Origin: Eretmocerus hayati
Lineage: Eukaryota > Arthropoda > Insecta > Hymenoptera > Aphelinidae
DNA length: 64,000 nt
Direction: 5' to 3'
NCBI GenBank assembly: GCA_029851415.1
Contig: CM056741.1
Location: 82,601,282 to 82,665,281, forward strand
Shown here piece by piece: positions 10,168-23,332 of this stretch. How positions within the stretch are numbered: the first letter of the stretch is position 1; every line of letters starts with the position of its first letter. The notes beneath the pieces are model-generated. The model saw only the letters and a list, made by a program, of their open reading frames with translations, did not search any database and had not been told where the DNA came from. The translations under genes were made by a program, and so were the position numbers.

Positions 10168-13100
10168 CTATAACAAGGTTTTTAGTCAGAAGCTACCCAG
10201 TAAAACCTGCCATTCAGAAATCTAGTGTTCAAGGTTATTGCACGTAGCTAAATTCGACATTCCGGGTATCACAAGAGCTTTGTCGTTCAATTATAACGAT
10301 TCTGATTATTTATATTGGACCTTAATTAAAAATCTTCGGATCTGACAAAGATGAGAGTAAATGGACCCCATCATCTTCATTTAACTATTATACAAATTTT
10401 CGAGCGATTTCTCCCTTTGGATGCATGTATATATGGATGCACATATATATATATATACCCATATACATACATGCATGTATTTAATGGAACGCGCGACGAG
10501 TGTTAACTGAAGATTTGAGTCGAGAGATATTGTAGTTATTGCTTGAGAAGATTTGAGGAACACTGCTATTGAGAGAGAGATACGCAATGGAAACAATGCC
10601 ACCACGTGGCCAGTCTACAGAGCGCAATACCGAGCGCAGTACGCGAGAGGGAGAGAGAGGAAACCGAATTGCTAGTGCTATATATATTCCAGAGTGAGAA
10701 AAACGCTGCAGGCTCCCTCCACCTATGAATGCACGCCAGAGGAAGATATAAAAAGTACATGCGCGGCGATAGGAGAGGAAGAGAGAGACGCGAAGAAAAC
10801 AAAACACCAGTGCACACGCAAGGTCACCGGGCCATGTGCTTCTTACGAGAAATCGCATTCGGCACTTGAATACCACAAATCACGAAATTTCTTTATTTTT
10901 TTTTTTTAAGACCGTTTCTTGGAATGTGTTCAACCTTTATCATGAGCATTCAGTGAACGTCGCAGTGGTTTTTAATGTACTTTGAACTACATGGATTAAA
11001 ATTTTTGCTCTTTCTAATTGAGTGGACTCGATAGTTTTTGTATCTCCCACGAAACAGTCAGTGAAATGAGTTTATCTACATCCGACATATCCAACGCCGA
11101 AGTATTAAATTGACTCCCACGCACATCATACCAATTGTTGTGAAGATTCAGTTGCTTCGTGCATTTTCGTATTAGCTGTGACCGGCGAATATATTTTGCA
11201 TAAGTTATAACTTGATTTGATTTACCTGTCCGTTGTCGTTGCTAATTCCCACGATTTCACGCACTTTGTTAGCCCCAAAGATGTCACGTACTTGTCACTA
11301 GCTCAAATGATGATACGTATCTGTTGCCAGCCTCAATGATAATACGTATTTGTTGTTGGCCTCAAATGTGATACGTATTTGTTGTTAGCCTCAGCGATGA
11401 TACGTATATGTTGCCAGCTCCAATGATGGCAATCACTCTGGCCTTTTCTCTTTGTGTGTATTTATAACGATACAAAATTTTGGATACAAAGTGTGGCCTT
11501 CCACGGCTGACCGCAAGTTGCGACTGTAACTGTCAGCAGCCGTCGAAACTATGGAGGCTCAGTGGCGCCCCTCACGCTTCCACTGCTCCTCTTCTTCCTC
11601 GCGCCCGCCGTTCGACTTACTTTTTCACATGGTTTACCCCTGATCGTTTTATAACGCTAGTATCATAACGATTCTGATTTCGCTTTTTCGTAATCTCGCG
11701 TAGATTGAGGCGAAAATGTTTCTTCCCCCCTTGCCTTTTTTTTGTTTTTCATTGACAAAGAGTAGCAGTTTTTCAGAATAATATCTCTCACGTCCTTGTG
11801 CCAATACTACATATGAAGCACGTGAATTTTAATTCTATACTCCGAAAGTATCGTACAGATTTGGCAGCTGATTTTTCAGAACCATTTCGCGCTCTATAAC
11901 AGACGGTGGTTGAAAATTCTCCCCTAAATATCGAGAATAACTAATTAATTAATTGATTGATTGGGTACTCAACTACAAACGGTATTCGCATAAATCCCTC
12001 TCAGTCCCTGTAAATGATTTCAAGCTAGTATCAAGCATCACTGCAATCTCTCAATGTGGTACTCGCGACCTGCTTCCCAATGTACAACTCATGATCGACA
12101 ATCCAATGTGGTACTCGACAGTACTCAATCATTAGATTCAGAGGTTCCAAAAAAGTAGCTTAATCGAAATATTCAGGGAAATTCTTGAATAGCCGATGTT
12201 CACTCGAGTAAAAATGCGACCTCGCCATTAAATCCTAGGAATGGAACCCTCAATCCCCTTGTCATGTATTCATAGACAATTGCTAATACCGGCAATTGTG
12301 TCTCGGTTCGTCCAAGGTTACGCTAAAGATTCTCGCGAGTTAGGATCGGAGAAGGACTCTTGGGAAAACCATTACGACCCTGTTTATAAGAACTCAGTTG
12401 TAAGGCACGATATAGTGGAAACACATATCGGCAAATCTCACGAAGTACTCGTTTCGGCCGATCAGGCTTATTTTCACGTTGTCAGAATAGCAGCCGCGTT
12501 TCTTCCACCGCTCGCATCAGATCGTTTTCAAGATCTACTCATGCTAATCAGTTCTGTATCACTCAGGAATCTACTATTTACTTCAGAAAGGTACTGGGAG
12601 ACGCCTCTTCATGACAAATCGCAATTTTCGATCGAACAGGGCCACATTTTTCTCACGCCTTAGCTCGCGACAGGCGGGGCGGTTGGCCGATCGGAATGAC
12701 ACCTGGACACATGATGGATAATGGTGAAGAGACGCACACTTCGCTCGAAGCTGTGCTTATCAAGGCGTCAGAGTTGCGATGATTTGTCGGAAAGAACTCC
12801 GATTTAATTCCCTTTCTCGATTCCACTGGGAATCGAGAGAATTCTGGAACCCAAATGTAAACTAATTCTCATGCCTTAAAAGAACGGTCATGAGAATCGC
12901 CCCTGCTACAAACTCACCCCGGTCGTGAGAAAAACTGGCAAATGACGAAAAATGAGCGTTTCGGCGGCTGAGGCACATCTCCATGTACCACAGACTTCCA
13001 GGGGACACTGTAACCTATGAACTTATTTCACTCTTCTCTATTCCAACTCAGAGGATGCTATGTATTCACACACACACATTAGCCATCTACGGAAATGAGG

Positions 13101-13776
13101 CTCCCATCCAAACATATGGAAAAGTCTCCTGTTCTTGCACAATTCCACGGCGGAGCTCCGAGGTGATTCACGCAATCACCCGGTTGAGCATTACTGGACG
13201 AAGGAAAGGTCCACGGGGGTGTGCTGCGTTTCTGGAAATTTTCGAAATTCCAAAACGATTAGCATTCCACAATGGTAATCGTCAGAAGAGTAAAACAACG
13301 CATGAAGCATGGACGCGGGTTTGTGAGATCTTATAACTTCGCCCAAGGTTGTTGGAATCCCAATTTTGATGCAGACAGCGCGAGCCCATTATTCCCATTG
13401 TTCAAAGTTCGACTATTCGTTGGGAGTCTTCTCGCGTCAAGTAACCCCAATAATTTGTAGAGCGGCTTCCAGTAATAGTTATACTAATTCATGGTTCAGT
13501 CGATGCAGAATTACTGGTCAGTCCCGTACGTACAACTATTATTCATACCTAAATGCAAACTCACACTTATTAAAACTGTCCCGCGGAATTCCTGCGATAC
13601 TTCTTAACCATGACTACTCTTAAGGCTGACTTCGTAAATCCGAAACCATTTCCCTTTTCTTTCCCTCTTTCTTGGAGATCGATCAGGATTTATTAGCCCG
13701 CGAGACGATGGAATAGTCGCACCGGAACACCTACAGAACTACCGGACTACGTCTGTTGAGTGATTAGAATAGATAA
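10168..13776. other. No gene seen; low-complexity patches
   Basis: Contains an AT/CA-rich patch (10420-10480), GA-rich DNA (10570-10800) and the 33-bp array at 11279-11440. The 140-codon open frame at 12241-12663 has no recognisable domain or neighbour support and I do not call it a gene. Confidence 0.4.
11279..11440 (+). repeat. Degenerate ~33-bp tandem repeat
   Basis: About four to five copies of a unit like GATGATACGTATTTGTTGTTAG plus CCTCAA, at roughly 33-bp spacing. The TACGTA palindrome is conserved in most copies. Confidence 0.7.
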
Positions 13777-16297
13777 GAGTCATTCTTTTTAATATCGCCA
13801 GGTTTTGTGTCGGGGGGTCAGGGATTTTTCTGTAACCTCAGATACATGTTGTATATGATGAAAGAAGATGGAGAGCACAGTTCTTAGGTCCCGAAAGTCA
13901 TCCGCGCGAGTTTGGCGCCCTATTCTCGTTTTCAAAATTCGTGAAAAATTCGATTTTTCAACTTTATTATTGATTTCTCACCAGTATGGAACCCAATAAA
14001 AAAATTATCCAAGACACATATGTCGACGTGAAATGAGCTGAATTTTACGAAAAAAATACTCTCAGATCCGTCAAAGATGAACATAACCTCAAAAAAGTAG
14101 TTTTTTTCAGAAAAACCCAATTTTCAAGCCTTAGGCCCTATTTTATCTCAAATTTGACATTTTCATCGGATTCCTCGTCAAATTTTACGTCGAAAACCGT
14201 TTTTCAAAAATTGGGTTGAGGATGGGTTTGGCCACCATAATAATAACTTTAGTAGCAGGACCGTGAAAATAGCGCTAAATTGTTCGTTTCGGGAGGGACA
14301 CTCATTACACTGGACAACAAAATATTGGGTCAGAAGTAGCGCATTGATCAAACAATGACTTTTTCGTGTATTTTTCGACGTAGAAACCGAATCCGAAACC
14401 AGTTTTGCACCTAGACATCAGGAATTTTTTTAAACCGCGAAATACTGAGCTTCTAAAAAACTGCATTTTTAGCGTTTTTTGATGATTTTGTAGATACATG
14501 ATTTTGATGGTGCAACCTTGCAGCGGGCTTTAAGCGTACCCGGACTATGATTTCTCACGTATTTTGACCTGCTAAACACGATGGAAGTTGTTTTAGAGGG
14601 CTAGCATGCGTTCGAAACAGAGGACAAGCTGATTTTTTGAGTTGCTATCAGGAGAGTTTGGACGATTTCGTGATAAATCTCAAAGTGATCACGGAATTGA
14701 TCAGAAACACCCTCAGCAATACCACGAGAGCGCATTCTTTTTCTATTTGCACACACATCAAGGGAATGATGTTTGCAATCGCCTAAAAGTAGATTAGTTG
14801 AATATACATGTATAATCCCAAAGAGAAACTTTTGATCTATTCCTGAGGTAAGCTCAAGCTTTCTCGTAATGAGTCAAATTTGCAGTTTCCTAGTCTCATG
14901 TACTTCTGAGTGCATATTGATAGTCGTTAGCAACTAGCCCAAGATGGCACATCTGACGCTGGATGTTCTTATTCACTCGCCTCCGGAATCGAATCATTGG
15001 AGTGCCCACATTAGCTTAGGGTGAAAAACGATGTAACTAGGTTGATTACATATTCATGGTATGTCAAGGTACGTTCCGTAACCTAAACCGAGTTTAGGTC
15101 TCCGGGACTTCTGATACCGTATCCTAGCAACAAAATGACATTGTCCTAGTAGTTTGAGTGGCTTCTAGGTACAAAAACTCGAGCATTGATCCAATACGAG
15201 GAGGCTTGAACTCACCCGAGGAATAGATCTCGGAATAGATCAAAAGTTTCTTTTCGGGATTATACATGTATATTCGACTAATCTACTTTTAGGCGACTGC
15301 AAACATCATTCCCTTAGTGTGTGTGCAAATAGGAAAAGAATGCGCTGTCGTGGTATTGCAGGGGTGTTTCTGATCAATTCCGTGATCACTTTGAGATTTA
15401 TCACGAAATCGTCCAAACTCTCCTGATAGCAACTCGAAAAATCAGCTTGTCCTCTGTTTCAAACGCATGCTAGCCCTCTAAAACAACTTCCATCGTGTTG
15501 AGCAGGTCAAAATACGTGAGAAATCATAGTCCGGGTACGCTCAAAGCCCGCTGCAAGGTTGCACCATCAAAATCATGTATCTACAAAATCATCAAAAAAC
15601 GCTTAAAATGCAGTTTTTCAGAAGCTCAGTATTCCGCGGTTTAAAAAAATTCCTTATGTCTAGGTGCAAAACTGGTTTCGGATTCGGATTCTACGTCGAA
15701 AAATACACGAAAAAGTCATTGTTTGATCAATGCGCTACTTCTGACCCAGTATTTAGTTGTCCAGTGTAATGAGTGTCCCTCCCGAAACGAACAATTTAGC
15801 GCTATTTTTACGGTCCTGCTACTAAAGTTATTATTATGGTGGCCAAACCCATCCTCAGCCCAATTTTTGAAAAACGGTTTTCGACGTAAAATTTGACGAG
15901 GAATCCGATAAGGATGTCAGATTTGGGATAAAATAGGGCCTAAAGCTTGAAAATTGGGTTTTTCTGAAAAAAACCACTTTTTTGAGGTTATGTTCACCTT
16001 TGACGGATCTGAGAGTATTTTTTCCGTAAAATTCAGCTCATTTCACGTCGAAATATGTGTCTTGAATAATTTTTTTATTGGGTTCCATACTGGTGAGAAA
16101 TCAATAATAAAGTTGAAAAATCGAATTTTTCACGAATTTCGAAAACGAAAATAGGGCGCCAATCTCGCGCGGATGACTTTCGGGACCTAAAAACTGTGCT
16201 TTCCATCTTCTTTCATCATATACAACATGTACCTAAAGTTACAAAAAAATCCCTGACCCCCCGACACAAAACCTGGCGATATTAAAAAGAATGACTC
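13777..16297. mobile_element. 2.5-kb palindromic element, TSD ATAA
   Basis: Two arms of about 1.08 kb (13777-14857 and 15213-16297) are near-identical inverted copies joined by a 355-bp loop. The termini read GAGTCATTCTTTTTAATATCG. The direct repeat ATAA flanks both ends (13773-13776, 16298-16301), a convincing 4-bp target-site duplication. Matching 64-codon frames (14305-14499 minus, 15575-15769 plus) sit on both arms and differ at only a few residues. No transposase is recognisable. This is probably a non-autonomous foldback DNA transposon; superfamily not determined. Confidence 0.85.
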
Positions 16298-16301
16298 ATA
16301 A

Positions 16302-17610
16302 GAATTTCAATTAATTCATTGGATTAACGAAATTTGGTGAGGAATTACGCGTATGAGTGTCCACGTAAGAATAGAGCAATTTGGCAGCAAGAGAGCATCA
16401 AATGGGGAAGGCGTTTACTTCATTGACTCGCAGTTAAGAAAAGATATTACCTGATGGGAGTAGCAACGTTAGTGATTTCACCCTGAAAAATTCCTGAGTT
16501 CATTGTGAGAGGAGAGCAGCTAAGATCCAACCTCAAACATTGCCCAGATAAGATTACGCTACTGGAATTGACGATCTCGAAGCACAACCAAGAAGATGTC
16601 CGGGGTTCAATTCACGGTGACTGTGGAAAATTATGCGAGTATCGTCGTTAGAAATCATTCTCCACTGAAAATCTCACGGTCACTCAGTCGCGAATAGATA
16701 CCCGACGGAAGTCAATTAATTCCTGGAGGTCATTCAAAAATATATGCTTCAGTATAGTGTCAGTTACGCTGTAGTTGAGGAGTGTTGGTGTGTGTCTAGG
16801 TGTCAGTGTTACCGCTGGAGGCTCATTGCGTTCCGTGTGAGCCTCGTTGAAGGAAAGGTAGTCTTAGTGTTTGAGTGTTTCACTTTTCCGCGCGATCTTG
16901 AATATATCACTTTTTGAGCTATAGTTGAGACAAGGAATTAATTTGGAATGGAAAATATTTTCGGTTATCCTATGAATGGATGCCCGACGGAAGTCATCTT
17001 ACTTGGGAAATATTAGTCGATATGTGAGAATATTCTCTCCCAAGAACCCTTTGCAACCTCACTATCTTTCCGTGTCAAATCAGAGGAAGAGAGGGTGGAG
17101 ATGTGGAGCTCCCGCCTCAACGCTCCACATTGTAGGCCATTTCCTAAATCTCGCTTCAATAAAACATTCTCGTCATTCTCAGACCTCCTGATTTATCGTA
17201 GATTTGTTTGGCCTCCCGTTACTCCATGACCTCAATTTCTCTCTTTATTGACAACCAACAGACATGTGGTTACATAATCTTATGACACTAATAGACTCAT
17301 ACATAGGTGATATAATTCGCGCGCGTGAAAATACTGTAATGGATTCCATACACACAAATAGTAACTATGGTAAGAATACAGAACCTTAATAATAAGAGAA
17401 TTTGATGTTAACTGATAATCCCATCAAAAATTTAGGAAGGTATATACGTGTAAGGACCTAAATTGAATGCAAATGTTCTGATAGACTCGAAGTGTCAGAA
17501 CAAAAAAAATCGAATATAGAATTCTTATTTATTAGTTCTGAATGCGACTCGAACATTAAACCTATGAAGATATTATTTTCACCCTATATTTTCCTCCTCC
17601 CCTCGTCCTC
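16302..17610. other. No gene seen (downstream of the Gypsy pol)
   Basis: Lies immediately 3' of the Gypsy pol frame on the minus strand, so part could be its 3' untranslated region. No polypurine tract or LTR start like that at 2706 is present, so the 3' end of the element is not here. Confidence 0.4.
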
Positions 17611-18308
17611 AATCGGACCTCGTAAAGGCATGCTTTAGCTTATCTAAATCCACCACCTTGGTTCTCTTATTCCCCAAATCAATGATAGCATTTTTATCCC
17701 CTACTAAGTTCAAAATTTTGTAGCTACCCACATATTGCTCATCAAGCTTTCCCGCTCGAGGCTCCTTCAATAAGTAGACCTCTTCTCCTACTTCAAATTT
17801 TTTTCACGTTGATTTTACGATCATAAAACCGTTTGGCGGATTCTTTAGCGGATAGTACATTCGATTTTGCTTCAGCCTGCGTGTAATTTAACTTAGCCAC
17901 CAAGTCATCTAGCAGTGCAGAGTATGTCTTGTCCTTCATTTTTGATTCGAAACTCGAGGACAATCTGGCTTCCCGCCCAAAAATAAGCTCGAATGGGGTA
18001 AAACCTGTCACGGTGCTCACCGAGGAATTGAAACTGAAAATCCCCGGTTTTATCCACATGTCCCATTGTTTGTCTTCCGCAAACATCATCAAATATTCCG
18101 CGAAGATGTGGTGGGACCGCTCTAACGATCCCAGTGATTGGGGGTGCCATGCGCTAGATCTTACTTGGTCTATTTTGAAAATACTTGCGAGTTTTGCCGT
18201 TAATTTGCTCTGGGAATTTGCCCCTTGATCAGTTCTCATTATTCGCGGGCACACGAAGGTACAAATGAATTCGTTGCGAAAGACTACGGCTATCGTTTCA
18301 GCAGTCAC
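17611..18308 (-). pseudogene. Gypsy integrase, C-terminal half
   Basis: Continues the integrase after a frameshift near 18305. It has the second catalytic Asp (TDQG) and the Glu in HPQSLGSLERSH, so both remaining residues of the D-D-E triad are present. A further frameshift lies at an A-run near 17797-17803; the frame then continues to a TGA at about 17611 with a typical C-terminal beta-barrel region (motif KLDEQYVGSYKIL). In intact elements integrase inserts the cDNA into the genome. It cannot be made as one protein here. Confidence 0.85.
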
Positions 18309-20488
18309 GTCGGGTATCGTAATAGCAATTGAATATTTTGTAAGTTACATTGGATCGTCAGTAAATATTTGTCTCCCTGGTCGGTCACGGGTAATGGGCC
18401 CACAATATCCATCTCTACACTTTCGAATGCTTCAGAGGGAGTTGTTGTGATCTTCATAGGAAGTTTGGTCTTGACCCTTACTAGTTTGCTTCTCTGGCAA
18501 GTCTCACATATTCTAACGAACTTATTTATGTCCTGTTCCATTCCTGGCCAGTAAAACCGTTCGCTAATTCTTCTACAGGTTTCAAACATTCCCTGATGCC
18601 CTCTTATTGGCGAGTCATGATTTTCCTTCATTATTTTCAATTTTGCCTCGTCATTCTCAGGTGTCATTAGTTCTCCCGTAAAAATTGTAAGCTTGAAGTT
18701 TTCTATCTCCAAAAATGAACGAAGTATCATTTCTATGGGGGGCCAGTGTATCCTATCCAACCCATTCCCCGTCTTTGCCATTTGGATTGAATTTATCTTC
18801 TCTTTCATTAGAACTTCTTTCACGATTTCGAGGCAGTGTGATACGCAAGCCACCGATGCGAAATCTTTGTGGCTATATTTGATGAATACGGTTAGAATTT
18901 TGAGATTGCTTCCACTATCCTTCTGATCACTCATTACGACGGTCCCCATTCCCGACCGCTGGGCTCGAATTTTGTCTATAGCGATCAATCCGAAATCCAC
19001 AAGATGCTGTCCCAAAGGCGTATTGATTACGCAATCGGTAGACATGAAGTGCATGATATTATCTTCTAAAGATGCCATCTGATTGGGGGAGTATGTAATG
19101 GGTACTATCAGAAAAATGTTTGCTAGCGCTCGCATTGTTTTTAGGCCCGATCTCGTACAATCAATTTCCTCTATCTCCTCATTCGTATTTGCAATGCACC
19201 AACCCGGCGAATCCGACCGTTTGCGCTTGATTGGGTTGAACACATCTACCTCTGATTTGCTTAATAAATCGACAGCCTTCCAATTGTAACCCAGATCTCG
19301 CAAGCTAGATTTTTTTTCCGTCTGACTCGTTTCTTTTCGTCGCTTGTGAATCAGTTCCACATTTTGCCTTTTGAATTGATCGTTCATCTTGATAGGAAAT
19401 GTATCCCATGCCGCAGTACCAGGGGGACTTATTCCTAACTGTCCAAGTTTATAGTCAATCTTGTCTATGTCCCTAGATGTTCCACTCTCCTCCTCAGTTA
19501 AGAGGGAAGTATGGGTTTTTCCACTCTCCTCCTCTGTTAGAAGGGAAGTATGGGGTTTTCCACTCTCCTCCTCTGTTAAGAGGGAAGTATGGGGTTTTCC
19601 ACTCTCCTCCTTCGTTAAGAGGGAAGTATGGGGTTTTCCACTCTTATAGCCTTCAGGTCTTCCCACGTGTTTCACAGGCTCAACTTCAATTTCATCAACA
19701 ATATGCCCAATATCTTCAACATTTTCACTGACGGGCCGAATACTCTCAATATGTTCGACAGCGTCAGATGTCTCCTGAATATGAACGTCATCATTTCGCC
19801 CGTTATTTCTTCCTCCCCAGTCTGACAGCTTGAATTTTTCCGCGGGGCTTCTTATATCAATGCCAATCTCATTAACGTATGAATGGAATGTTTTCCCCTC
19901 TTGGCTTTGCTCCGGTGCACCGATCAAATTTTCGCGAGCTCGTTTTGATGACCTCGCCGTTGGGGTGGTCCCCAAAGCCGCTGGGCCCTGCGAGTCTTCG
20001 GGTAAAACCTTCCCAGCCGGCGTGCATCCCGGGGTTTTGGGTAAAACGCATAAAACTACGCGAGTCTCGGTAGTGGGTTCATCTTGCTGGAGAATTTTTA
20101 CTTTTTTCGTCGCCCGTTGGTCTTCCTCACCTTGCGTTTTATCTAACGGTCTTTTCAGTCGATCGGTCGGATTCCGGGATAGGGCATCTGCATTGTTATG
20201 TACGCGCCCTTGTCTAAAAACGATGTCAAAGGAGTAATCGAGTAGCTTAATCTTCCAGCGCAACAATCTAGACGCTGGATCCTTGAGATTTTGTAACCAT
20301 ACGAGAGGCCGATGGTCAGTCATGAAGGTAAACCTCCGCCTATACAGGTAAGGCCGGAAATGGGTCACTGCAAACATGAGGGCCAGGAGTTCCTTCTCTG
20401 TGGTACTGTAACCCCTTTCGGCATTATTTAGGGTCCTCGACGCGTAAGCTATCGGTAAATCACGGCCAATAGGGCCTTGAGACAGCAC
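18305..20488 (-). pseudogene. Gypsy RNase H, long acidic spacer, integrase N-terminus
   Basis: The frame begins in RNase H (AYASRTLNNAERGYST, then TDHRPLVW and NNADALSRNP). A spacer of roughly 350 residues follows, including four copies of a 14-residue repeat (SGKPHTSLLTEEE, DNA 19475-19650). Then come an HHCC zinc finger (H...H then CETCQRSK) and the first integrase catalytic Asp (VEMDIVGPL). The frame ends at 18305 in a frameshift. RNase H is preceded by one in-frame TAG (20501-20503). A spacer this long between RNase H and integrase is unusual for Ty3/Gypsy; the plus-strand relic at 52.3-54.0 kb also has one. Confidence 0.9.
19475..19650 (-). repeat. 42-bp coding tandem repeat in pol spacer
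   Basis: Four units of 42 bp, nearly identical, each encode 14 residues of the type SGKPHTSLLTEEE. They keep the reading frame, so copy number can change without breaking the polyprotein. Confidence 0.9.
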
Positions 20489-20503
20489 GGCTCCAAGGGC
20501 CTA

Positions 20504-20725
20504 GTTGCTCGAGTCGGCGCTGCGAACGGAGGGCTCTGAGAAGCGAGGATGCTGTAACACAGGCTCTGAGTACGGACGATTCTTGAGCTCGGTGATTACT
20601 CCCTCCTGCCAATAGAAAGGGGTGTTCTTCTTCAAGAGTTCTGTCAGGGGTCTCGCGATGGCAGTAAAATCTGGGATGAACCTACGGGAGTAGCCTGCTA
20701 GGCCCAAAAACTGTTTTATATTTGT
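20504..20725 (-). pseudogene. Gypsy RT connection / RNase H start
   Basis: Same frame as the RT and RNase H blocks, separated from RT by an in-frame TAG (20726-20728) and from RNase H by another TAG (20501-20503). It carries the RT thumb/connection motif FLGLAGYSRRFI and ends at the first RNase H catalytic Asp region (ADSSN, where TDASN is usual). Confidence 0.85.
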
Positions 20726-21955
20726 CTAAGAAGCCTGCCGCGGAAATTTGGAGACCGCTTTCACCTTCCTTGGGTCGGGTTTAACTCCCTCTTCCGTTAT
20801 AATGTGTCCTAGATATGTCACTTTTTCCCTCAGAAGCAGACACTTGTCTGGTTGCAAGGTTAGGGCTGCGGTTTTCAATCGTCCTAAAAGTTTTTTCATC
20901 TTATCAAAATGATCCCATAGTAACGCTGAGTGGACCACTATGTCATCAATATATACGAAGCAATCCACTGAGCTCAGACCGCTCAGAACGCGGGACATCA
21001 ATTCCTGGGAGCAAAAAGGACTATCTTTCAAACCAATAGGCAATCCTTTATACTCTTGGTGAAATTCCCCATAACTGAAGGCTGTACGGGCCGCGGATTC
21101 CGGATCTAGGGGGACCTGGTGAAATCCACCAGCTGAATCTAGTACCGAGAAGTATTTACTTTGGCCTAGTTGATCTAGAATTTCTGTTATGTTTGGGAGT
21201 GGGTAGGCAGAAGGAATTGTTTTGTCGTTCACTGCTCTGAAATCGATGACCAATTTCCATCTCTTAATTCCTTTCGAGTCCTCCTTCTTTGGCACAATTG
21301 AAAGGGGCGAATTATAAGGCGATTCTGAGTGTTGCACAATGTCATTGTCCAGCATCTCCTTGAGTTGCCTTTCAATTTCCCCTTTCAAATGTGCTGGATG
21401 TCGGTATTGCTTCAAATTGATCGGGACCTCGTCAGTTACGTGTATTTTGTATTTCATCATGTTTGTCATGCTCAGTTTGTCCCCCGGCAAATGAAATTGA
21501 TATGGAAACATTTTTACTAGCTGCTCAACTGACTCTTTCTCCTCTTGGTTCAACCCTTCTAGGTCTAATATCTTCAAAATACGTTTAACCCTATCAGAAA
21601 ATATTAAATCCATGTCACATTTCTCTACCTTCCCTATTGTTCTGATTGGCTTTGAAGTTTCGACGAATTCCTGTAACATGACTGGAGGTATTGTGAGGCT
21701 TATCTCCTTTTCGGTGGTGTTGATAATAAAGAGCGAGGCCATGCCATTTTTATTAGTGACCAGACATTCTCCCGCAAATATACCGGGTCCCGTTTCCAGC
21801 CTCACAACGTACCCTGATTGTTGATTTGAATCATTAACCCTAAGATAGCATAATTTCTTAGTGCGGGGTGGCAGATGCACGGATACATGGTTGAAAGTGG
21901 GAATTGTCTCGTTCCTAGAGTGTCTCAGGGTCATATGCTCATTTCTGAATGACAA
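20726..21955 (-). pseudogene. Gypsy reverse transcriptase
   Basis: A 409-codon block of the polyprotein. RT motifs occur in the expected order: SPLSIVPKK, WKLVIDFRAVND, the catalytic Asp in SVLDSAGGFHQVPLD, and the YIDD active site (DNA 20942-20953). The last ends with the GLPIGLKDSP and TYLGHIITEEGV signatures in their usual places. YIDD replaces the commoner YVDD/YLDD. All catalytic Asp residues are present, but a TAA separates this block from protease (21974-21976) and a TAG ends it. RT copies the element RNA into DNA in the virus-like particle. It is in the same frame as gag and protease, so the intact element had one fused Gag-Pol frame. Confidence 0.95.
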
Positions 21956-21973
21956 GGTGGCTCCATAAGTTTT

Positions 21974-22711
21974 TTAAAATTGGACTCCTAAAATTTCGTT
22001 ATACGCAATTGGGTCATCCGGAACCAAATTCATTGGGCACCGCGTAGAGCCTATCCTCATGTGAATTTCTCCTAAAGTGAATATGAGTCCCTGGCTGATA
22101 CCCGCTAACCCAAAAATTTCATTTGAGTTCACCGTGGTCTGTCTTGTTAGACAGCCCGTCTTAATTAGGTTCAATTCCGAGCCTGGATCAATGAGAAAAT
22201 GATGTGAAATTCCCTTCAGCTCCGGACTGGATATCTTGACTGACGGGCAACAAAATAGTTGTGTCGTTAGATCTATTAAGGCGTGATTTCGGATCGTTGT
22301 GGTCCCGCAAAACGCAAACTCGACAGCGCACCTGTCTGACGAGCGCGGATTCAGTTTAAAAAAATGCTCTTTCCCTGTCTCCTGAGTATCTATGGCATCA
22401 CAGAAAACCTTCCTAACGTGATTAGGCCCCTCGGATTTGGCGTACAATTCCCGACGCTGGTTTATTCTCTTTTCAAACTCGACCGCGGTGCTAATGGCGA
22501 TTTGTAGCGTAGCCGGCGAGTGCCCTAACATGATCGATGAGATCTCGGGGCAAAGACCTAATACAAAACATTCACACGCGGTTTTATTCATCCCGTCCAT
22601 CATACCAACTGCTGCGGTCGAATCAAAATTACTCTGAGTTATTTCTGAACCCCGTTGCAATAAGTTTGATACTCTTAGCCCGTAATCAGCAACCTTTTCG
22701 TTGGGTTTCTG
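21974..22711 (-). pseudogene. Gypsy gag C-terminus and aspartic protease
   Basis: Starts after a TGA in the gag frame (near 22710). The first part completes the retrotransposon gag domain (motif NEKVADYGLRV, then CECFVLGLCPEI). The second half is a retropepsin: FLIDPGSELNLI replaces the usual D-T/S-G-S, so the catalytic Asp is kept but Thr/Ser became Pro (about 22180-22192). The flap-to-C-terminal region ends LVPDDPIAYNEILG. I see no CCHC zinc knuckle between gag and protease. The block ends at TAA 21974-21976. Confidence 0.85.
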
Positions 22712-23332
22712 TCAAACGCGGGCTAAATCTACTTGGATCTGGGGCAAATTCTGAGCAGAGGCAAATGATATCTTTAGATGTGAACTGAATTCGCTTAAAG
22801 AGTTGAAAACCTTTCCTTGGATGTGAGCCCTAGCGGGGCCAACTACCTTGGCCTTAACCAGCTCCAAAAAGAAATCACGGTCCTCGGAACCCACGAATCT
22901 TTCCGCGTTTTTGCACTCCCGGATGAATTGGTCAACTGTAATATTCTGTCCGTTGAATTCGGGCAATATTCGAGCTACATCGGTCACTCTCTTGGGATTT
23001 TGTCGCCTCTCCGGTTCTACTGCACTAGAACCCTGCATTAAGCGGTCGGGATTCCCTAGCTGAGGGGTCCTACCGTTCGATTCACAAGCCCTATTGGGTT
23101 GAGGGTTCGGTTCACTATTAGTTGAGGAGAGTCGCAAGTCGGGCATTTTATCCACATCCATAATCAGGATGTCACCAGGTATCTCGTTTATCTCATGAAC
23201 TTCAATTCTATCGGGATATGAATTATTCGTACCACTACTAACGTCCCCCACCGAAGGCGTAGAAACCGACTCCATTTTAAACAGGTGCTGACGGTTCTTC
23301 AAATTTCTCAGAGATGGAAAATAATAGGGCAT
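22712..23332 (-). pseudogene. Gypsy gag, capsid-like core
   Basis: Contains LPEFNGQNITVDQFIREC and the following helix-rich segment ending near IQGKVFNSLSEF, the retrotransposon gag core. It shares a frame with everything downstream to 18305, roughly 1,670 codons, broken only by a few stops. It overlaps by about 56 bp, in another frame, the coiled-coil block 23277-23675, so either one base was gained or lost, or the two were linked by programmed frameshifting. Confidence 0.85.

Noticed and set aside
12241..12663. 140-codon open frame on the plus strand
   Set aside because: No recognisable motif, no neighbouring coding signal, no splice or promoter evidence; this length is expected by chance here.
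13777..16297. Assembly artefact as explanation for the palindrome
   Set aside because: The arms differ at scattered positions and a perfect 4-bp duplication flanks the element, which an artefact would not create.
19461..20237. Plus-strand frames up to 135 codons
   Set aside because: They are antisense shadows of the minus-strand pol spacer and its repeats.
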